Shown: positions 1 through 14,557, counted from the stretch's first letter. The stretch is 64,000 nt of DNA from Apostichopus japonicus (GCF_037975245.1 NC_092570.1:18985418-19049417); one strand, 5' to 3'. The notes: a model not told the origin generated them from the sequence alone. A program made the numbers and translations.

Positions 1-688
1 GCAGCTAGCATTCTAGCTTTGTCAAAAAGGTCTTGCCAAATTACACCAATCCTGAAACAACTGCATTGGCTTCCTGTTACTTACAGAATTGTCTTCAAGC
101 TAATTGCTGATTGACTACAAGCCTTTTCACAGTGTGGTGCCTTTATATACATCTATCAGCTTCAAGATTATATTCCACCTCGTAACTTACGTTCAAATCA
201 TAAGTTTCTTCTCATGGAATCTAAATCCACCCTTCTCGAGGGGGGGGGGGGGGAGAGAGAGAACAGAAGGGGGTATAGAATAGCTTGTTTTCAAGCTGAT
301 TGCTGATTGACTACAAGTCTTTTCACAGTGTGGTGCTTTTTATATACATCTATAAGCTTCAAGAATATATTCCAACTTGTAATCTTCATTCAAATGGTAA
401 GTTTCTTCTCAGGGAATCTAAATCCAACCATCTTGGGGGGGGGGGGGGAGAGAAGTTCTTCAGTTGCTGCACTGAGATTGTGGTATATGTAACCACTTGA
501 AATCAAGATGGCTAAGAGTGTCTCCTCCATTAAAAAGCAGCTTAAAACTCAGGTTATGAGACAAGCTCTCACAGATACTTTACGGGAATTTTGTGGGAGT
601 TCATTGGTTTTCGCACCTTGAGCAACCCTTTCCTAGATGGATACCTGGGCATTGTAAATCTTTGTTAGTGTTATCATTATTATTTTTG
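1..688 (+). mobile_element. CR1/L2-type LINE 3' end, decayed, with internal duplication
   Basis: Plus-strand frames show the C-terminal end of a non-LTR reverse transcriptase: ITPILKQLHWLPVTYRIVFK at about 45-105, a DYK.FHSVVP..YIYQLQ.YIP segment, then SVAALRLW (about 457-482) and an MAKSVSSIKKQLKT-like tail (about 507-550). Around 615-688 the sequence becomes a CTTGAGCA...GTAAATCTTTG...ATTATTATT tail typical of these elements. Stops and shifts break the frame, and the 5' part is outside the window or missing. It is antisense to LRCH. Confidence 0.75.
92..452 (+). repeat. Direct duplication (~196-bp offset) inside the LINE end, each copy ending in a G-run
   Basis: The segment 92-255 is repeated at 288-452 with about 90% similarity by eye (ATTGCTGATTGACTACAAG occurs in both). 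Both copies end with a run of 12 or more G followed by GAGAGA, so the duplication edge coincides with the homopolymer. Confidence 0.8.
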
Positions 689-819
689 AATGTCTGGTAG
701 AATTTACAGTAAGTTCCAGTCTGATATGTACAGTATTCCATTTGGCTAAAAGTCCATATTCACCATTTCAAACTTTGAAACTCCAAAACATGTTCCGTTG
801 GGTATCTATGAAGGACGAT

Positions 820-943
820 ACTGACCTGCAAGTGGGTCGATGGGGGCGCTGTGCGGAAAGGTTACCAATTTCGGTACAGTAGGTTGCGGTACACCGAAAT
901 GAACATGTTGTTTGGAGACAGGTAAGTGAGGAATGAAGTAAAT
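820..943 (+). repeat. SINE-like repeat, diverged copy
   Basis: Shares GGGGGCGC.GTG, then GGTTACCA.TT, and the end GGAGACAGGTAAGTGAGGAATGA with the other family members in this gene. The left half is diverged. Confidence 0.55.
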
Positions 944-1257
944 TATACAAGATCCACGGTGCCATGAAAAGTCTACCATAACAAAAGTCTGAAGATATTA
1001 GCTCCAAAATACTGACTGAACCTTCGACAAAAGTTTGAGTGTTCTCAGAATGAGATCAACCGAAGTAGCAGTCCTTTGCAACAGTCCTTGCATTATCATT
1101 TAACCTGTCACACACATGCATGCTATAGTGTATCTAATGCATCTTCTTGCAGACATTCTGCAATTTTATGTTTAGCATATATAGCCCACAATGCCACATG
1201 GGACCATGGATCTAAAATGTGGCTTCCTTTACATAACCCCTTAAAACTTGAACTTAC

Positions 1258-1394
1258 CTGCGCTGGGGGATTCTCTAATGGGTTTTGGGATACATTCAGC
1301 TCCTCTAATGTCTCTATCCTTCTGTAAGACGGCGGTAAAATTGTGATCTTGTTACAGGATAAATCTAATTTGACAAGGTTTAAATTGGAAATTT
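1258..1394 (-). CDS. LRCH: LRCH exon 5 (residues 182-227, last LRRs seen)
   Basis: The acceptor TCATGCAG and donor GCGCAG|GTAAGT bound 137 bp encoding EISNLNLVKLDLSCNKITIL and then LEELNVSQNPLENPPAQ. The ending NPLxxPPAQ is the usual LRCH end of an LRR exon, expected to be followed by a conserved IxxKGxxxIFKYL exon. No such sequence was found in 1-1257, so it must lie outside. It leaves in phase 0. Confidence 0.9.
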
Positions 1395-4300
1395 CTGCAT
1401 GAAGAGAGAGAGAGAGAAAGAAATGGAATGAGCAATAAAAAGACTGAAAGAATCTACTTTATAACTTGAGGTAAAACATAATATATACATCAGAGATCAG
1501 CTACAAGTACACCACAAAGAACAATATCCTATTTTAGTCTGTTTCCATGGTAATGAATAACATGAAAAGCAACTGATCAGGACGGCACACAATGCTTTCA
1601 ATCGCATAAGAAATTACTTAACATGAAACAACAACTTCTTTGATCATCTTTTTCTAGCGTACATTGTATCAATGCTATCAAAGCCATTCAGTGCTGCTGT
1701 GTAAATGTTCACACAAAAATCAGCTTTCAGAAAACATCACACAGTGTCACAAAGTAGCTTAAAGTGTTCTAAAATATCAAAACATAGACTTCATAGAATT
1801 CATTTCAGAAAAAAACTAAGGTTAAAGCCACCATCCACCCACTGTGTGGTTGAAAGGGACCTGTTTTAAATCCAAAGTCACCACTTTGAAAGTCGTGGAC
1901 AGTTGGGCAGCATCTTTACACGCTCACGACCACAAACTCATCAGAAATTTTGGCAGTTTTTATTTAGGACAGATAGTAATATAGGTTCCCTATTACCTTC
2001 TTGTCAGAATTGTTTTTTTTTATATCTCTTTTAATACTGTAAATGTCTGGATATTCTTCATGTCATCTGCATTAACATCCTGCAATCTAAATTTAATTAG
2101 GTCGAATAATCAATGTGACTAAGACCCCGATATAATTTCATATCACAGCTTTGCTGAAAATATCATTATTATAGAATTGCCTGGATCTTGCACAGCTATA
2201 ATATACCTCTTTTCTGTCTTCTTCTGATCTATTTCCTCAGATTTAAACTAAAAGACCAATCAATACCAGTAAATATACAAACCTGTATAGGACCACCTCT
2301 CATCCACCGTCAACAACTCAACTTTCAGTCAATTACTTCTCAACAATTTCCTTTATATTAAGACTAAAAAAATACTTGAACTTTTACAGCAGTTAGACTC
2401 GTGCAATAGAGGAAACGGTAAAATTCTGTTGGAAACTTAGTAATTTAGCCTCTTTGATAGACAATACGTACTTGACTCTCCACGTTTCGCTAGAGACAAT
2501 TTAAATTGAGTTGACACCGATAAATGTTGCAATGCTATTCAATCCTAAAATCCCAAAGCAAAGCCACTTCATTACACTTGTTTAGTCAACTTTCATTTCA
2601 AATTGTAGGTAAGCAAAAGTTGAAAACTTTTGAACTTTTGAAATTTCCTTCTACCTGTGTTTCATTATTAAGTGTGCAAAGTGTCCAGCGGACCAAATGT
2701 TTTTGATGGATTGAAAAATCAATCCATGAAGTACTCCCTCAATTACATTCATTTCTTGATAAAATATCAAGAACGGAGACTAATTTTTTTAGTTGATTGC
2801 AATCTAAACTGGAAGAATTACTCTTACATGTACATTTGTAAAAATTCAGACCAAACTTAACAAACGGCTTTAATAAAACAACCACTGACTATGAACACAT
2901 TTTGACATTTTAGTATGAGCAACTATGCAGCATCTGAATACAACAATTAAGCTACTCCTTGCCAAAGATAGTTTAGAACAAATCAAAGGAAGGGGGGGGG
3001 GGGGGGGTTGTATTGCTGGCATATCCTGTACATTGTTTTCAAAGTCAGTGGTGATATAACATTGTCTAGGGGCTTAGACATAAAACAAGAGCTTAAAAAG
3101 TCCAAATTGGCATTGACCACTATGAGATTTAAATGATATGTTGCAAGAATGGTTGTTTTAATCTTACAGTACAGCACTATTTTGCATGAACAGATAGCTT
3201 GTAGTCTGTACAATGGAAAGGCTAGGATAGAGAGAGAGGAGTGCTGACACCTTTCTCCCATTCCACCTCCCCCCCGCCCCTCCAACTTACTGTACCCTTA
3301 GTAGTTGTCCACTAGCAACCATCAAAGAATAGTACTGTAGTTTCTTTAAGGTACAAACAGTTTCATATAATATGAAATATATATAAACCATTTTTTTTAC
3401 ATATTTGTTTTTTCATGAGTAAGGCTGTGAAAGTGAAAGTTATGTTTCAACCCTGATTGAGACTGCAGTATAATACATTGTAAGGTGAAGTTACACACAG
3501 CAGGCAATGCACTTGAACTGGGTTGTGATCAAATGTTCTAAGATCACACTGGGAATCATGACAGCCTATCACCGATGCATAAATGACTAAAGTAGCATGT
3601 ATGTCAGGATACATATATCTACATATGAGGAAGAAGCTACCTTCCTCTAATTTCCTTCCCGCTCAGTGTGGGATGAATGCCACACAGAGGCTTGCTACGT
3701 TAATAAGACAAAAGTTCTATCGGTAATGATATGACGAAGCAAACATTGTACACTGTGCTACTGCCGGACGATACTATATGTACGGTATGTTACACACTGA
3801 ACAGAAACTGTGCTGACTGATTTAACAAGGACAGACACTCCATATTAAAGGGTGACATCAGATAGCAATTATGTCTCCATATCGTCCAAATCAAAAAAAT
3901 AAAATAACTAAACATTTGAGTGCTAGAATGGTTTCTGTAGCAATTGATGTTATCCAAATATCCACCTTTCAAATATGCAAAATCCTCTGCAATGCTCCTT
4001 TAAGCCTTCAGAGATTATGACATCCTGGTCTAGCTCCTCGTGCAGGCCTAAATCTATAATACACTTAATCCATTGTTTTAGCAACTCCAATAACTCAAAC
4101 CAAACAAGTTCTTTTAACTTCATATAAAACAAAAGAGCACCCTTTGATGACATTCAACACCGGTCATCCGTTTTTGACAGATCTGTAATTCAGGTCATTC
4201 GAGGGCTGTAAAACTATTATGATTTACCATTTGGGGTTTTGTGTTGTTTCTGTGTTGCAACTTCCCCCCCCCCCCCCAATGGTTTGTGTATTAGACTAGA

Positions 4301-4793
4301 TAGTCCAGTCACTTTAATTGATGACTCTCACATATTAAAGGGTCATTTCTCAAAGGTAAAACCAGTGTTAACTATCATACAACCTGGACTGCTAGCAGTG
4401 TTGTAATGGTCTACAACATAAGTATATAATTTAATTTTGTGACTCAAAGTCATCCTTCAACTTAATTCAGTAACTTTAGAAATCTACAGCCAGTGCAAGG
4501 CTGATGTTTTTCGAGGAACAAGGATACAGTGAATGTCACCTTTAACATGCATTGTCGGTCTGTTTCGTAATTTCACATTCCTTTTAAGTTTCATTTTGAC
4601 CGAGATCCTGCGAACATCAAAATGTCGGGCCGTCTAACGTTCACATATTCACCTACATGGACTTTTTCAAGTTGATGAGGCTGTTCGTTTAGTCAGTTTT
4701 TTTTTCTTCTCCCTTTTTCTAAAATTAAACAGCTTCAATTACAAGCTAACTGAGGTTCAATTGTTACTCAGTGATCGATTCTATAAAACCTAC
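1395..4793 (-). other. LRCH intron 4
   Basis: No exon was recognised in this 3.4-kb stretch. It contains a G-run at 2992-3007, a C-run near 4262-4277, a GAGA tract near 1402-1416 and scattered TACTGTA words. Open frames here are short and resemble nothing I know. Confidence 0.6.
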
Positions 4794-4899
4794 CTTCAGG
4801 CACGGTTACAAGTTGATTCCTTCTAACGTATAGCTCCCTCAGGCTCTCTAGACCTCCTACATCTACCGGTAATGTGGATAAGACGTTACAACTCGCATC
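4794..4899 (-). CDS. LRCH: LRCH exon 4 (residues 147-181, LRRs)
   Basis: The acceptor CTATCACCAG and donor CTGAAG|GTAGGT bound 106 bp encoding DASCNVLSTLPVDVGGLESL followed by RELYVRRNQLVTVPE. This matches the LRCH segment that follows exon 3 without a gap, so no exon is missing from the intervening 9.8 kb. It leaves in phase 1. Confidence 0.9.
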
Positions 4900-7800
4900 C
4901 TGGTGATAGAGAAGAAACAATGATCATTGAAGATGAATCGACGCAATGGACTCATACAGGACAAAATAATCTGCATTTCTACACATTCTCAATTGTCAGG
5001 AAAAAAAATGATTTTTACATGATTTGAGGATTACTTCTGAAATTCCTTGTTAGTGTAAAATGAGTTCCTTCCCATCGTGTTCAATATTTAAAGGACGACT
5101 TTACATGTGGAATTTTCGAGTGGACACAATTTAGTATAAAAAATTAATACATAGAATACAGAAAAAACTAGAAAGGAAATTTCCTTTTATTCCATCCATA
5201 TCTCGGACGAAAGTGAACGACCTACAAGTACTGTACATCAGAGAGAAAACAAACAGAAATGCCCCACATTTCTCTCCTGACACCCCTGCAGAGTTAAATG
5301 CTTTCTTATCGATCATATTTCCACAAAACTGACAGTTCGGTGAAAATTGTCACCTCCGTTAATAGGCTCACAAATGTGAGTTTCCCCTCATCTGACAGCT
5401 TTGTGGTAATTTTGTATTCCTTCTCCCCATGTATCCTTTTCGAAAGAGCGATGCCATGAAGACAAAATTTTGACAGGGCCCCAAAATAGTTTATACACAT
5501 CATTTTTCAGAAAAAGATGAAGGAGAATAAACACAAGTGTTTTCTGTAAAGTTTACAAAGTCAGGACTGGTTCAAATGAAAGCAGAGAACTCTCTAAACT
5601 TTAACTAAATGCCCCCCCAAAAAAAATTAAGACTACTTTTTGTTTTGAAAGAGACGATCATAACATTATAGCAAAGCATACGGTGAACAGCTCATGCGGT
5701 TGACGTTACACAACGTCATATACTGTACATGAATCTGTGTGGTATTGAATATACCTGCATACTGCTCGTTCTATGTCCATCTGATAACAAGACATACTTG
5801 CATGTGTAACACAATATAGTTTCTATTCACTGTGTAACACATGCATTGCAGCTTTAAAGAACATTAGTATTTGTAACTCCCAACTGGGGCCCCAAGTATG
5901 CTAGATATTAAATATAATGGTCACCCATGATCAAATTTCAACAAAACAATTTTTATTGCCACTTGTAGTTATCCACACTGACATATCTAATTGTCTATTT
6001 TAACACTTCCTGAATGTTTGTGAAAGAAAGAAAAAGAACCAGAATCTCCAAGAAAGTACATTTGAAGATTTCTAGCAATTTTGAGAATGTTAATTTTTAA
6101 AAACATTTTGCAAAAAAGGTCAATACCCATGACCTATAATGACACAGTATTAATTGCTACACTGGATGAAGAAGATTGGACATTACAGCACACAAGAGTA
6201 CTGTACAGTGAATGTACATAAAAGAATAGAATTTAAGACATTCATTAATAAAATGACAAAATTCCACTGTTGCAGGTACAGCAAAAATTACTTGCAGCCG
6301 GTGCGCGATGTAAATCAAATGCACAAAAGTACCACATTTTATCTGAGCAGTTTCTAACGGATAAGGCTTTTAAACTGAGTAAACTACAAGCTACCATGGT
6401 AATAGAAGACAATGCCACCTGTATGGAAAAGAATGCACAGGAACTGTCTTGCTTACGTCACCGCAGCCTAACCAGAAGACTTCCTGACGATGTAAAAGAC
6501 ATGAATCAATAAAGTAGGAGCCAAATGTTCTGGAGAAAGTTTCTACGACTGCAAAAAGAACAGAATTCATTTAATTTCCATCTTCCTTTATCATGTTGTG
6601 GTGAACATCACCTGCTCCGTCATGTGAGAGAACCTTCCAAGAGAGAAGTAGAAGACGTTTCGGTTAGGCTGACCTATAAATAGAAGCGACTGGAAAATCT
6701 ATGGAATTCGACCACCGAGTGACCAGGAACAGCTGAAGGAGGGCTCGTTGGCTACTGGAGGTATTTAAAATCTGGCTTCTAGCAGTTCGTTAATACCAAT
6801 TAACTAAATCAGTCTCCTCAATTCAGTTTGAGGATACTGTAGATATTCTGTCAGCTCTCCGAGACATGGAGTATGTCCACAAAGTGATCAGTTGTTCTGT
6901 TTCAAGCTGCTAATTGTGTATTATGTACATGCACTGACAAGCAGGGATGAGCCTGGGATAAAAACAAATCACGGAACTTTGCAAAAATTGCGGTATAGGC
7001 TCCAGTTTGAGTATGCTACAGTGTGTTAGGTCAATAGTTTTTGAAAAGAAATCACGGATATTCCGCGAATTCGCAGAAAAAGCTCATGCCTGGACAAGGT
7101 AACATTTGTGGCAATATTTCTCAACATCACTTGGAAGTTTCATACAATTTTCCTTTTGCTCTTAGACTTTTGAGAAGAAAACACTATCAAAGTCGAAGTG
7201 ATAAATTTTGGCTTTATGATATTTCAAAGGGCTTAATTTTGATTGTCCTGTCATATCTGTGAGGAATGTTTACTTAGTGCAATAATGGAAACAATGTCAC
7301 CATTTTCCTTTTGACTAATAATTTATCCAGCTGTATTCTTCAATACATTTCACCACTATGCAATCCATCGCCATCTGCAGTGTGTAAAATATACTGCATG
7401 TGGCTACAATAACTATATACAGTACGGTAGCTAGATTACAAGTCTACTGCGAGCTTTTTGTTTTTATTTTATTCATACTGCCAACTGTATTCTATTTATA
7501 TACTAACTTCCTACGTTCTCTATTCAATAGATTCATTCAACTAACGTTATCATGAAAACCTATAACAATAAGCAGCTTTTTTTGTTACACAGAGAGTAAT
7601 GGGCTCTGAAAGTGCAGACACACTAATTTGTCCTATTATTCTTAGGTAGAAGTTGACAATGCTTGTGCACTAGAGTGTTTCTTATACTGTAGCAATACTG
7701 CAGAAGGACAGTTTTTTCCATCCCACAAAAGATGTTTTATGACCTCAGGTAAATGGGAATGACGGTTTACTCCGAGGAAGTATTTATTTAGGCCATAGCA

Positions 7801-8167
7801 TCGCAAACTGCTACGCAAGATGTGCAACACATGTATATGATTAATAAATGAAAACATGCATAACAAACTTTTGTACATAAATCCATAGTATTTGCACTAG
7901 TTCTTTTTATGATAACCAAATTCACTAATCTCATATCTGCTTACTAATACATTCAAACTCTTAAACACTAAATTTTCTGCTGTGATCATAAGTCAAGGGT
8001 CATAATTTGAAAGATCGCTTTCACATACTTAGAATGGATTCATGAGTACTCTTAAAAGAAGCCTTGGATCCAGTAGGTTCATGGTAATTCCAAAAATTAC
8101 CAGGTTTGGATATCTATGAGTGACAAGCTTATCTGTCTCCTCACAACCTCACAAATAAACTGTTTTA

Positions 8168-8308
8168 GACACTCTGGGTGGTAGAATGAGAAGGGAGGTC
8201 ATTGACTGGTGGGGTCAGGTCATAGAGGGCGTGCAGTGTTAAAAGGTTACCAGTTCACTCTAGACATGGTAGAGCTAGAGTGTTGCGGTTGTGAGCAGAC
8301 AGGTAAAT
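8168..8308 (+). repeat. SINE-like repeat copy
   Basis: A member of the family that starts near CACTTTGGATGGTAGAATGA and ends near GAGACAGGTAAGCGAGGAGC. It has the internal GTGTTAAAAGGTTACCAGTT block and GTTGTGAGCAGACAGGTAA at the end. Confidence 0.7.
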
Positions 8309-11300
8309 GCAAATCCCTTTTGGTGCCAACACCATATAGTTCTGAGACATACCGGAAGGCAATGATGGTATATCTTCCTACTATACAAATTATTCAGCAT
8401 CCTCGTGGGTGTACACACATGCAACCTTTCCGCTGCAATAGTTTGCATATCAATGTTCCCTGATATACAAGACTGTATACATGTTACTTTGGAATAACTT
8501 TTCACAAGAGATACATGTTTATTACCTGGAATTTCATTTTTTTCAAAACAGACTACTGTGTTAGATATCATGCACAGCAGATCTCCACTAAAACAAAAAC
8601 ATAATTTTCAGATACTTGTCATTAATTTCCTGTAAATAATCGGTTACCAGCTGTGGCAACTTCCTGGCAGAAAAACAGTAGAAACTTAAAAGCATTTGTT
8701 ATGGAAAATGTTAGACAGAAGATAAAATCTGGAAATGGCTCTATTTGTCAGGAAATGAACTAGAAGCCTCTGTATATAATTTTATAAAGAGCTTGAGGTG
8801 GCCAAACATATCAAATTTGCAGTTACAGTAGCACAAACTTCTTCAAAGGCTGAAATTATAATGTGTGTCTAAATGTTATATATATGTATATATTTAACAA
8901 TGAAATGTGCCTTTATAATCCAATCATGGATGTAATGTAATTTTGGCAACTTTTTAGCACATAAAAGATACAATACCAACTGACAATGGTTTTTTAACAT
9001 TTATTAACAATATTAAAGCTATATCAATACCTTTGAACTGTTTACTAGAACTGCATATAATTTATGAAACTGAATACAGCAGTCCAGACATAACACGCTG
9101 CCATAACCGTTTTTGTTTAAATTTCATTTCAACATGATGTTTTAACACCCTGAAATATATTTAATGCTCACACACTCGCTATACCACTTCTCTTTTTTGC
9201 ATCATTTAAATATTTTGCACCAATTTCAAGAACCAATCAACTCTTCCGAGTAAACTGACCTAAGTTTGGTTCATAATTAGATCATATGGTGTAATAATTT
9301 GATAAAGCCGTAGTTTGGGGATTTTTCTGCTGTATCTTGAAGGCCAATTTTGAACTTAAATTTCACGCTGCACTGAGGTTAAAAGTATTGCAATGTTTAT
9401 ATTCCCATGATACGTTAAGAAGATACTGCCTCAATTGGACAGCAATAACATTTTACATTTTTAACAGCTCTGTGACTAGTATACTACTGCCAATGAATAT
9501 TTCTTACTGCGTATTAAAATTGACTTGACTACTGTATATCCTCAATACAAACAGTTTAGTCTAGCAACAGCAAAAAAACCTGACGATTTTGAGCATCTCT
9601 TTTTTGGGAGGACATTTTTGACAGGTAGTCATTTTCAGGTACTGTGCACATGACACACTGTACAATGTTAGTTTTACTTTTGCATAAAATTGTTGTCACT
9701 TTAAGCCCAGATCTGTGTTATCGTGTACAATGCACACACTTATCACCAAAGAAAAATTCACCAGTAATAAACGATGCAACAACAATGCACTTTAATTCAA
9801 CCCTGTCACCCAAGAAGTAGGCCTAAACTTTGTCCTTCCATTAATTTTTCTCTTCATTATTATTCTGGTGTTCTTGTGACCTTTTCTCAACCTCTGATGA
9901 AACCTATTTTTATTTGTTTTAAATGTATATATTCAAAATGATGAAATTCCAGTCAACACACCCGCTCGGCTGATGGATCGTGCTTGGGTGCAGTCACCAA
10001 GACCTATCTACTAGATACTCCTCGGGTGGCGTCCCCGATCCTGACTCCTCATGTCGCTTAATGTATCACCCTCACATCTGCTTACACACGCTTGTCAAGT
10101 TAAACAACAAGGATGCGATTTCTGCCCTACACACTTTGTCTCAGACGACGCGAACAGGATGTTGAGTCTGAGTGACTCTGTGACCAAAATTAATAACTGT
10201 CTTAGATCTTTTGTCTTTGTTGTGAGAGCTGTTAATGAGACGACACTGAGATTGAACAGAAGCTCGGTGTTTGATGTTAAGATAATGTAAGAACAAATTA
10301 CAGTGTTGCTACTTTGTGTATACATTATAGGTGTGCTGGTTGTGGGTGTTTCCATGAAATATTTACCTTCAAGAAATTCCAATGTGATGTAGTGTTTATA
10401 TCAGTTCATGTATTGTATTATGTGTTTAAGTACAATCAAGACGTCTGAAGGATAACATGATGTTGTGACAAACACAATAGATTAAATGTTAAAATGAAAG
10501 TATGTTCCATATAAGAACAGTATGTTTGCTTTTGATCACTGGATGTCAACACTGTTCCTGATAGCATACACCCATACTATGGGTAAAATATTATTGCAAT
10601 TATAATACTAATATATAACACAAAAATTTTCCAAATCGAGATGTAATTAATAATGTCGTTAATCTATGGCAAGGTTGTTGCCGAGACATTTACTCTACAT
10701 GCACTCTTAGGGTTTATATCGTGTAAACAAACGCTTACAAACACCGACTGAAATATAAACAAATTCAATCAATTAAAACATGTATGCCTATTACCACATG
10801 ACTTGCCTAAAACTCCTCCTCTAATGTTGTGCTCCTTAATTACTGGGCATTTTTGTCTGTTTCGACAACAAAGAAAACACTTCTTCACAAATCGTAACGT
10901 AATGCTGGCAAGAAATCACCTGACTTAATACGTAAAGGAAGTATAAATGTTATCTGAAAATCCATGACTTTGAGAAAGTCACACGAACGGCCGAAACAAT
11001 GGCGTTAGGGTTAATATTTTATGCCTATATCTGTAGGGCAAACAATTGTGTTGATGTTCCAACTCAAGACTCTCCCTATGTATATATACGAATATTTATG
11101 GCCGCAAGCAAATATTGTTATTTATTGCTATTATGGTTTACATCAGATGTTTAATATACTGAGAATTTCTTTTCCAAACAATGTTTCAAGTGTGAGGAAG
11201 AGGCCTAGTCTGGTTTGGTAATACCACATAGGAACATTCGATGATATGAAGAACAAGAGATGCAGAGAGAATGATTTGGGATGTTTGGTTGCTAATTAAA

Positions 11301-12627
11301 CTACTTACATTTCATACTTTCTATGATGATTAACCTTGTAATCCTCTCAATGTGCAAGCCCTGCAACACATGATTACAGACATGTATGCAGCTTTACTTT
11401 TTTCCCCATATATAATTATCATCTAGTTCCACTTTTGAAAATTTCATGAAATTAAAACTGGTCCCTTATTTTGCAGGCAAACATTTGATACAGCTAACTA
11501 ACATACTGGTTTACATCGATACTGTCAGACACTCATTCGTCACATATTCCTTCATTTATCCTAATACATCTGCAGCTGGCTCACATGATATCAACAGTAG
11601 CCTGCTTGGAATGTTTTTGTTATAAACAACAACAAAAAAACATATATTGATCAAGTGCTCACTGATCTATAACCAGACGTGACGACTCGCATGGATGATC
11701 AATTTTAACTTTTCACAACATTCTTATGTTTTCACATTGACTGTGATTGTTCAATCTACCATACAGATATAAAATATCACAATATAATGCATGCCTTCAT
11801 TATCTACGATTCAATTATCCCAGAACCTCTCTGCTACATCAACATACAGAAAAGGCTTGAGGTAAACCTCGTAGTTATGAAATTGCAGGGTAATGGCTTC
11901 TCCTGTAGCATCGCAAAATGAAACCCACTTTTACTTTCGCAATGTCTGTCGCCTCTCGGCCTAAAAGAGCAACTGGACAGACGCAGATGGTATCAATGTC
12001 CGATTAGCTTGAGGCTAGGCAAATTGAAGGTCAAGTTACAGCTCCATTATCTGTGAAGAACAACTAATACCACTAGAGGAAGGTAAAGACCTGTTCAGGT
12101 TGGGGGTTGACTGCCCTCAAGCTAACAAGCAGAGAGATCAAAGAGCATGACCTATTTCTAACCAAAAATCTCGCGGAACTGCTTGGGTTTTGGATATTTA
12201 CAAGCCATTTATTTTACCTGTCTGTTATTTCCACGCCAGGATAGTAGATTGACAATGGAAGAGCATCTATGCATAGCAGAGATAAGGCTAGGCTGGAAGG
12301 TTAGGCTTCTAAAGGAGTATCACTACAGTATAAGGCATGGGTTGGTAGGAAACACGCAAGTGACTGTAAATGGAAACATCCCCCTCAACACGTACTGCTT
12401 TGGAGACTTACGGGCAATGATAACAACTTGTCTCCAATCTAACATATCTTCCCTTTTTCTTCTTACCTATAATCACATGACTCAGTGCACTGTGTCCACT
12501 TAATCTTGACGACCACAATCCATTCGACGATCACCAAATCGTAACGAAAGTGAAGAAAATTTTAGGTGAAAAATCCACAGAAAAATCATAAAGTTGTCTT
12601 CTGCAAGGTAGATTCCATAGAATAGGA

Positions 12628-12760
12628 GAAGGCCGGCAGTGTCCCAGAAGTGGGATGTAGGGGGTGCAGTGCTAAAACATTTTCAGTCATTTAGTTAAGG
12701 TAGATAGGAAAGTGAAAATTATGTAGAATGGAGCCAAGTAAGAGAGGAGCGAAGTCAATT
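12628..12760 (+). repeat. SINE-like repeat, strongly diverged copy
   Basis: Only parts align: GGGGGTGCAGTGCTAAAA, a GGTAGATAGG block, and the end AAGTAAGAGAGGAGCGAAG. Plausible but weak. Confidence 0.35.
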
Positions 12761-13042
12761 ATGTGCTCTATATCAATAATTTGTGAATATCTCCATCACA
12801 CAGCGTTGTGGTTGAGACTTACCTGGGAAAGTAACGCTACGCTACTCAAAAACGAACACATGGGTGTGGGTCGCACACTAAAAACAGCCCCCAAACTCCC
12901 TCCCTTTATAAGAAAAGGATACTTATCAGGCTATAAAAGACTGTAGAATGTTCTGAAATCCCAAAGGATGTATAGAAGGTAAAAATCCAATGTATCCGGG
13001 TAATTTCTGTAAGATTTGTTATCCACTACGAAAACGCATGTG

Positions 13043-13201
13043 TAGACACACTTTGGATGGTAGAATGAGAAGGAAGGGCAACGACCGGAGGAGCCGGTCG
13101 TCGAGGGTGCACAGTGTTAAAAGACTACCAGGGCATACTAGACACGGTAGAATGAGGTGCTAAGGTTGTGAGGAGACAGGTAAGCGAGGAGCGAATAAAT
13201 T
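13043..13201 (+). repeat. SINE-like repeat, near-complete copy
   Basis: The clearest copy, about 155 bp: ACACTTTGGATGGTAGAATG, a GGAAGGGCAACGACCGGAGG block with a short GC-rich palindrome (CGACCGG..CCGGTCG), AGTGTTAAAAGACTACCAG, then GTTGTGAGGAGACAGGTAAG and CGAGGAGCGAAT. No good Pol III B box was seen. Confidence 0.75.
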
Positions 13202-14417
13202 TACTGGTTCCCTATCACTGAGAATATTAGTCATTATCTTCAAATCACTGTCAATTTATGTGGTCAAAGAGTCATGTAAAGGTTTCAAAAGTGTCTTCCC
13301 TGAAGGTTCATACCCTCCAAGTTATTCCTCGTCAGGGATGAGTCTTAAACCTGACAAATTGAATGATCTCAGTGTGAGTAGTAGCGGAAAAATGCTAGCA
13401 AAAGTATAAATGAAAATCAGTGACCATTAATTCATTGTCTAGCAGTGCTAGAGGCAATGAAGGTAACCTTTATTTAACCACCAATTTATGAGTCCCATCT
13501 GAGGACAGGTGCATCTGAATCTGCATGTCTTCTTTGGCCAAGTGCGAACATGAGCTTATTTTCCTTTTAGCATAATCTATTAAGAAGTGGATAACCTTTC
13601 AAACCAAGTAATGGACACCACCAGAGTGAAAAGGTCATACCTGTATGCTGTCCCCCCCCCTCCCCTCCCCCACAATCACCCATTAACTCATATAATGAAG
13701 TTGAAACCACAATTCCTCTCAAGTACTGTTTTTAAAGGAGATACAGAAATTGATGCCATGTATCATGTGTATCAAATAACTTTATCAAATTTCATTCATA
13801 ATTTTTAACCATTTTTTTTTACTTCCCATCCAAATTAGAAAGCGAGAAGACTGAAGAAAAGGCCACAGCAGCTTACACACTTTGGATGTCTTCATCACCT
13901 GTCTCCATGGCAACCACCACAACACACTGCTACAGTTATTTAATGCATGACCAATTCAGATCAACACACAAGACAGAAAAAAGACCCAATGTGTGAAAGA
14001 TATTGGCTACCTAAAGTGTATTTCTGGAACAAAAGCGGAACTAATTGTTCCAGGGCAAAAGATAATAAAAAATACTCTCTAGTGTTTGTGAGGTGTGACT
14101 GTTTCTCAAGGCTTATTCAAAAGCTTCTACAATAATAAGGGGGAAAAAAGTTCAAATTATCAACATTTCCAAAGAAACATCAGATGAATTTAGTACCATA
14201 TTAGCAGACTATATGTCTAAGGATGGAACATTACCTTTTATGCAATGCTTTTCTAAAATAGCAATAGTGATTTTTAAATTGTTTCCGATATTTGTAATAA
14301 AAACGTCAAATTAAAAGTAAGATACTGGATTATCAGTTACATAATCCTCTAACCTGCACAGACAAACACATGGTGTTACTAAGGGAGTTTTGACCATGCT
14401 TAATCGAGGGCTACAAT

Positions 14418-14557
14418 CGAGTGGTAGAATAAGAAGTAAGGGCATTGACCGAAAGGGCGGGTCATAGAGGGCGCACTGTAGAGTTAAAAGGTTACCAGTT
14501 CACTCTAGACATGAGGTTGTAGGGAGACACGTAAGCAAGGAATGAAGTCAATTTTAC
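14418..14557 (+). repeat. SINE-like repeat copy
   Basis: Contains GGTAGAATAAGAAG, GGGCATTGACCGAAAGG, AAAAGGTTACCAGTTCACTC and the end GGAGACACGTAAGCAAGGAA. It lies close to LRCH exon 3. Confidence 0.7.
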
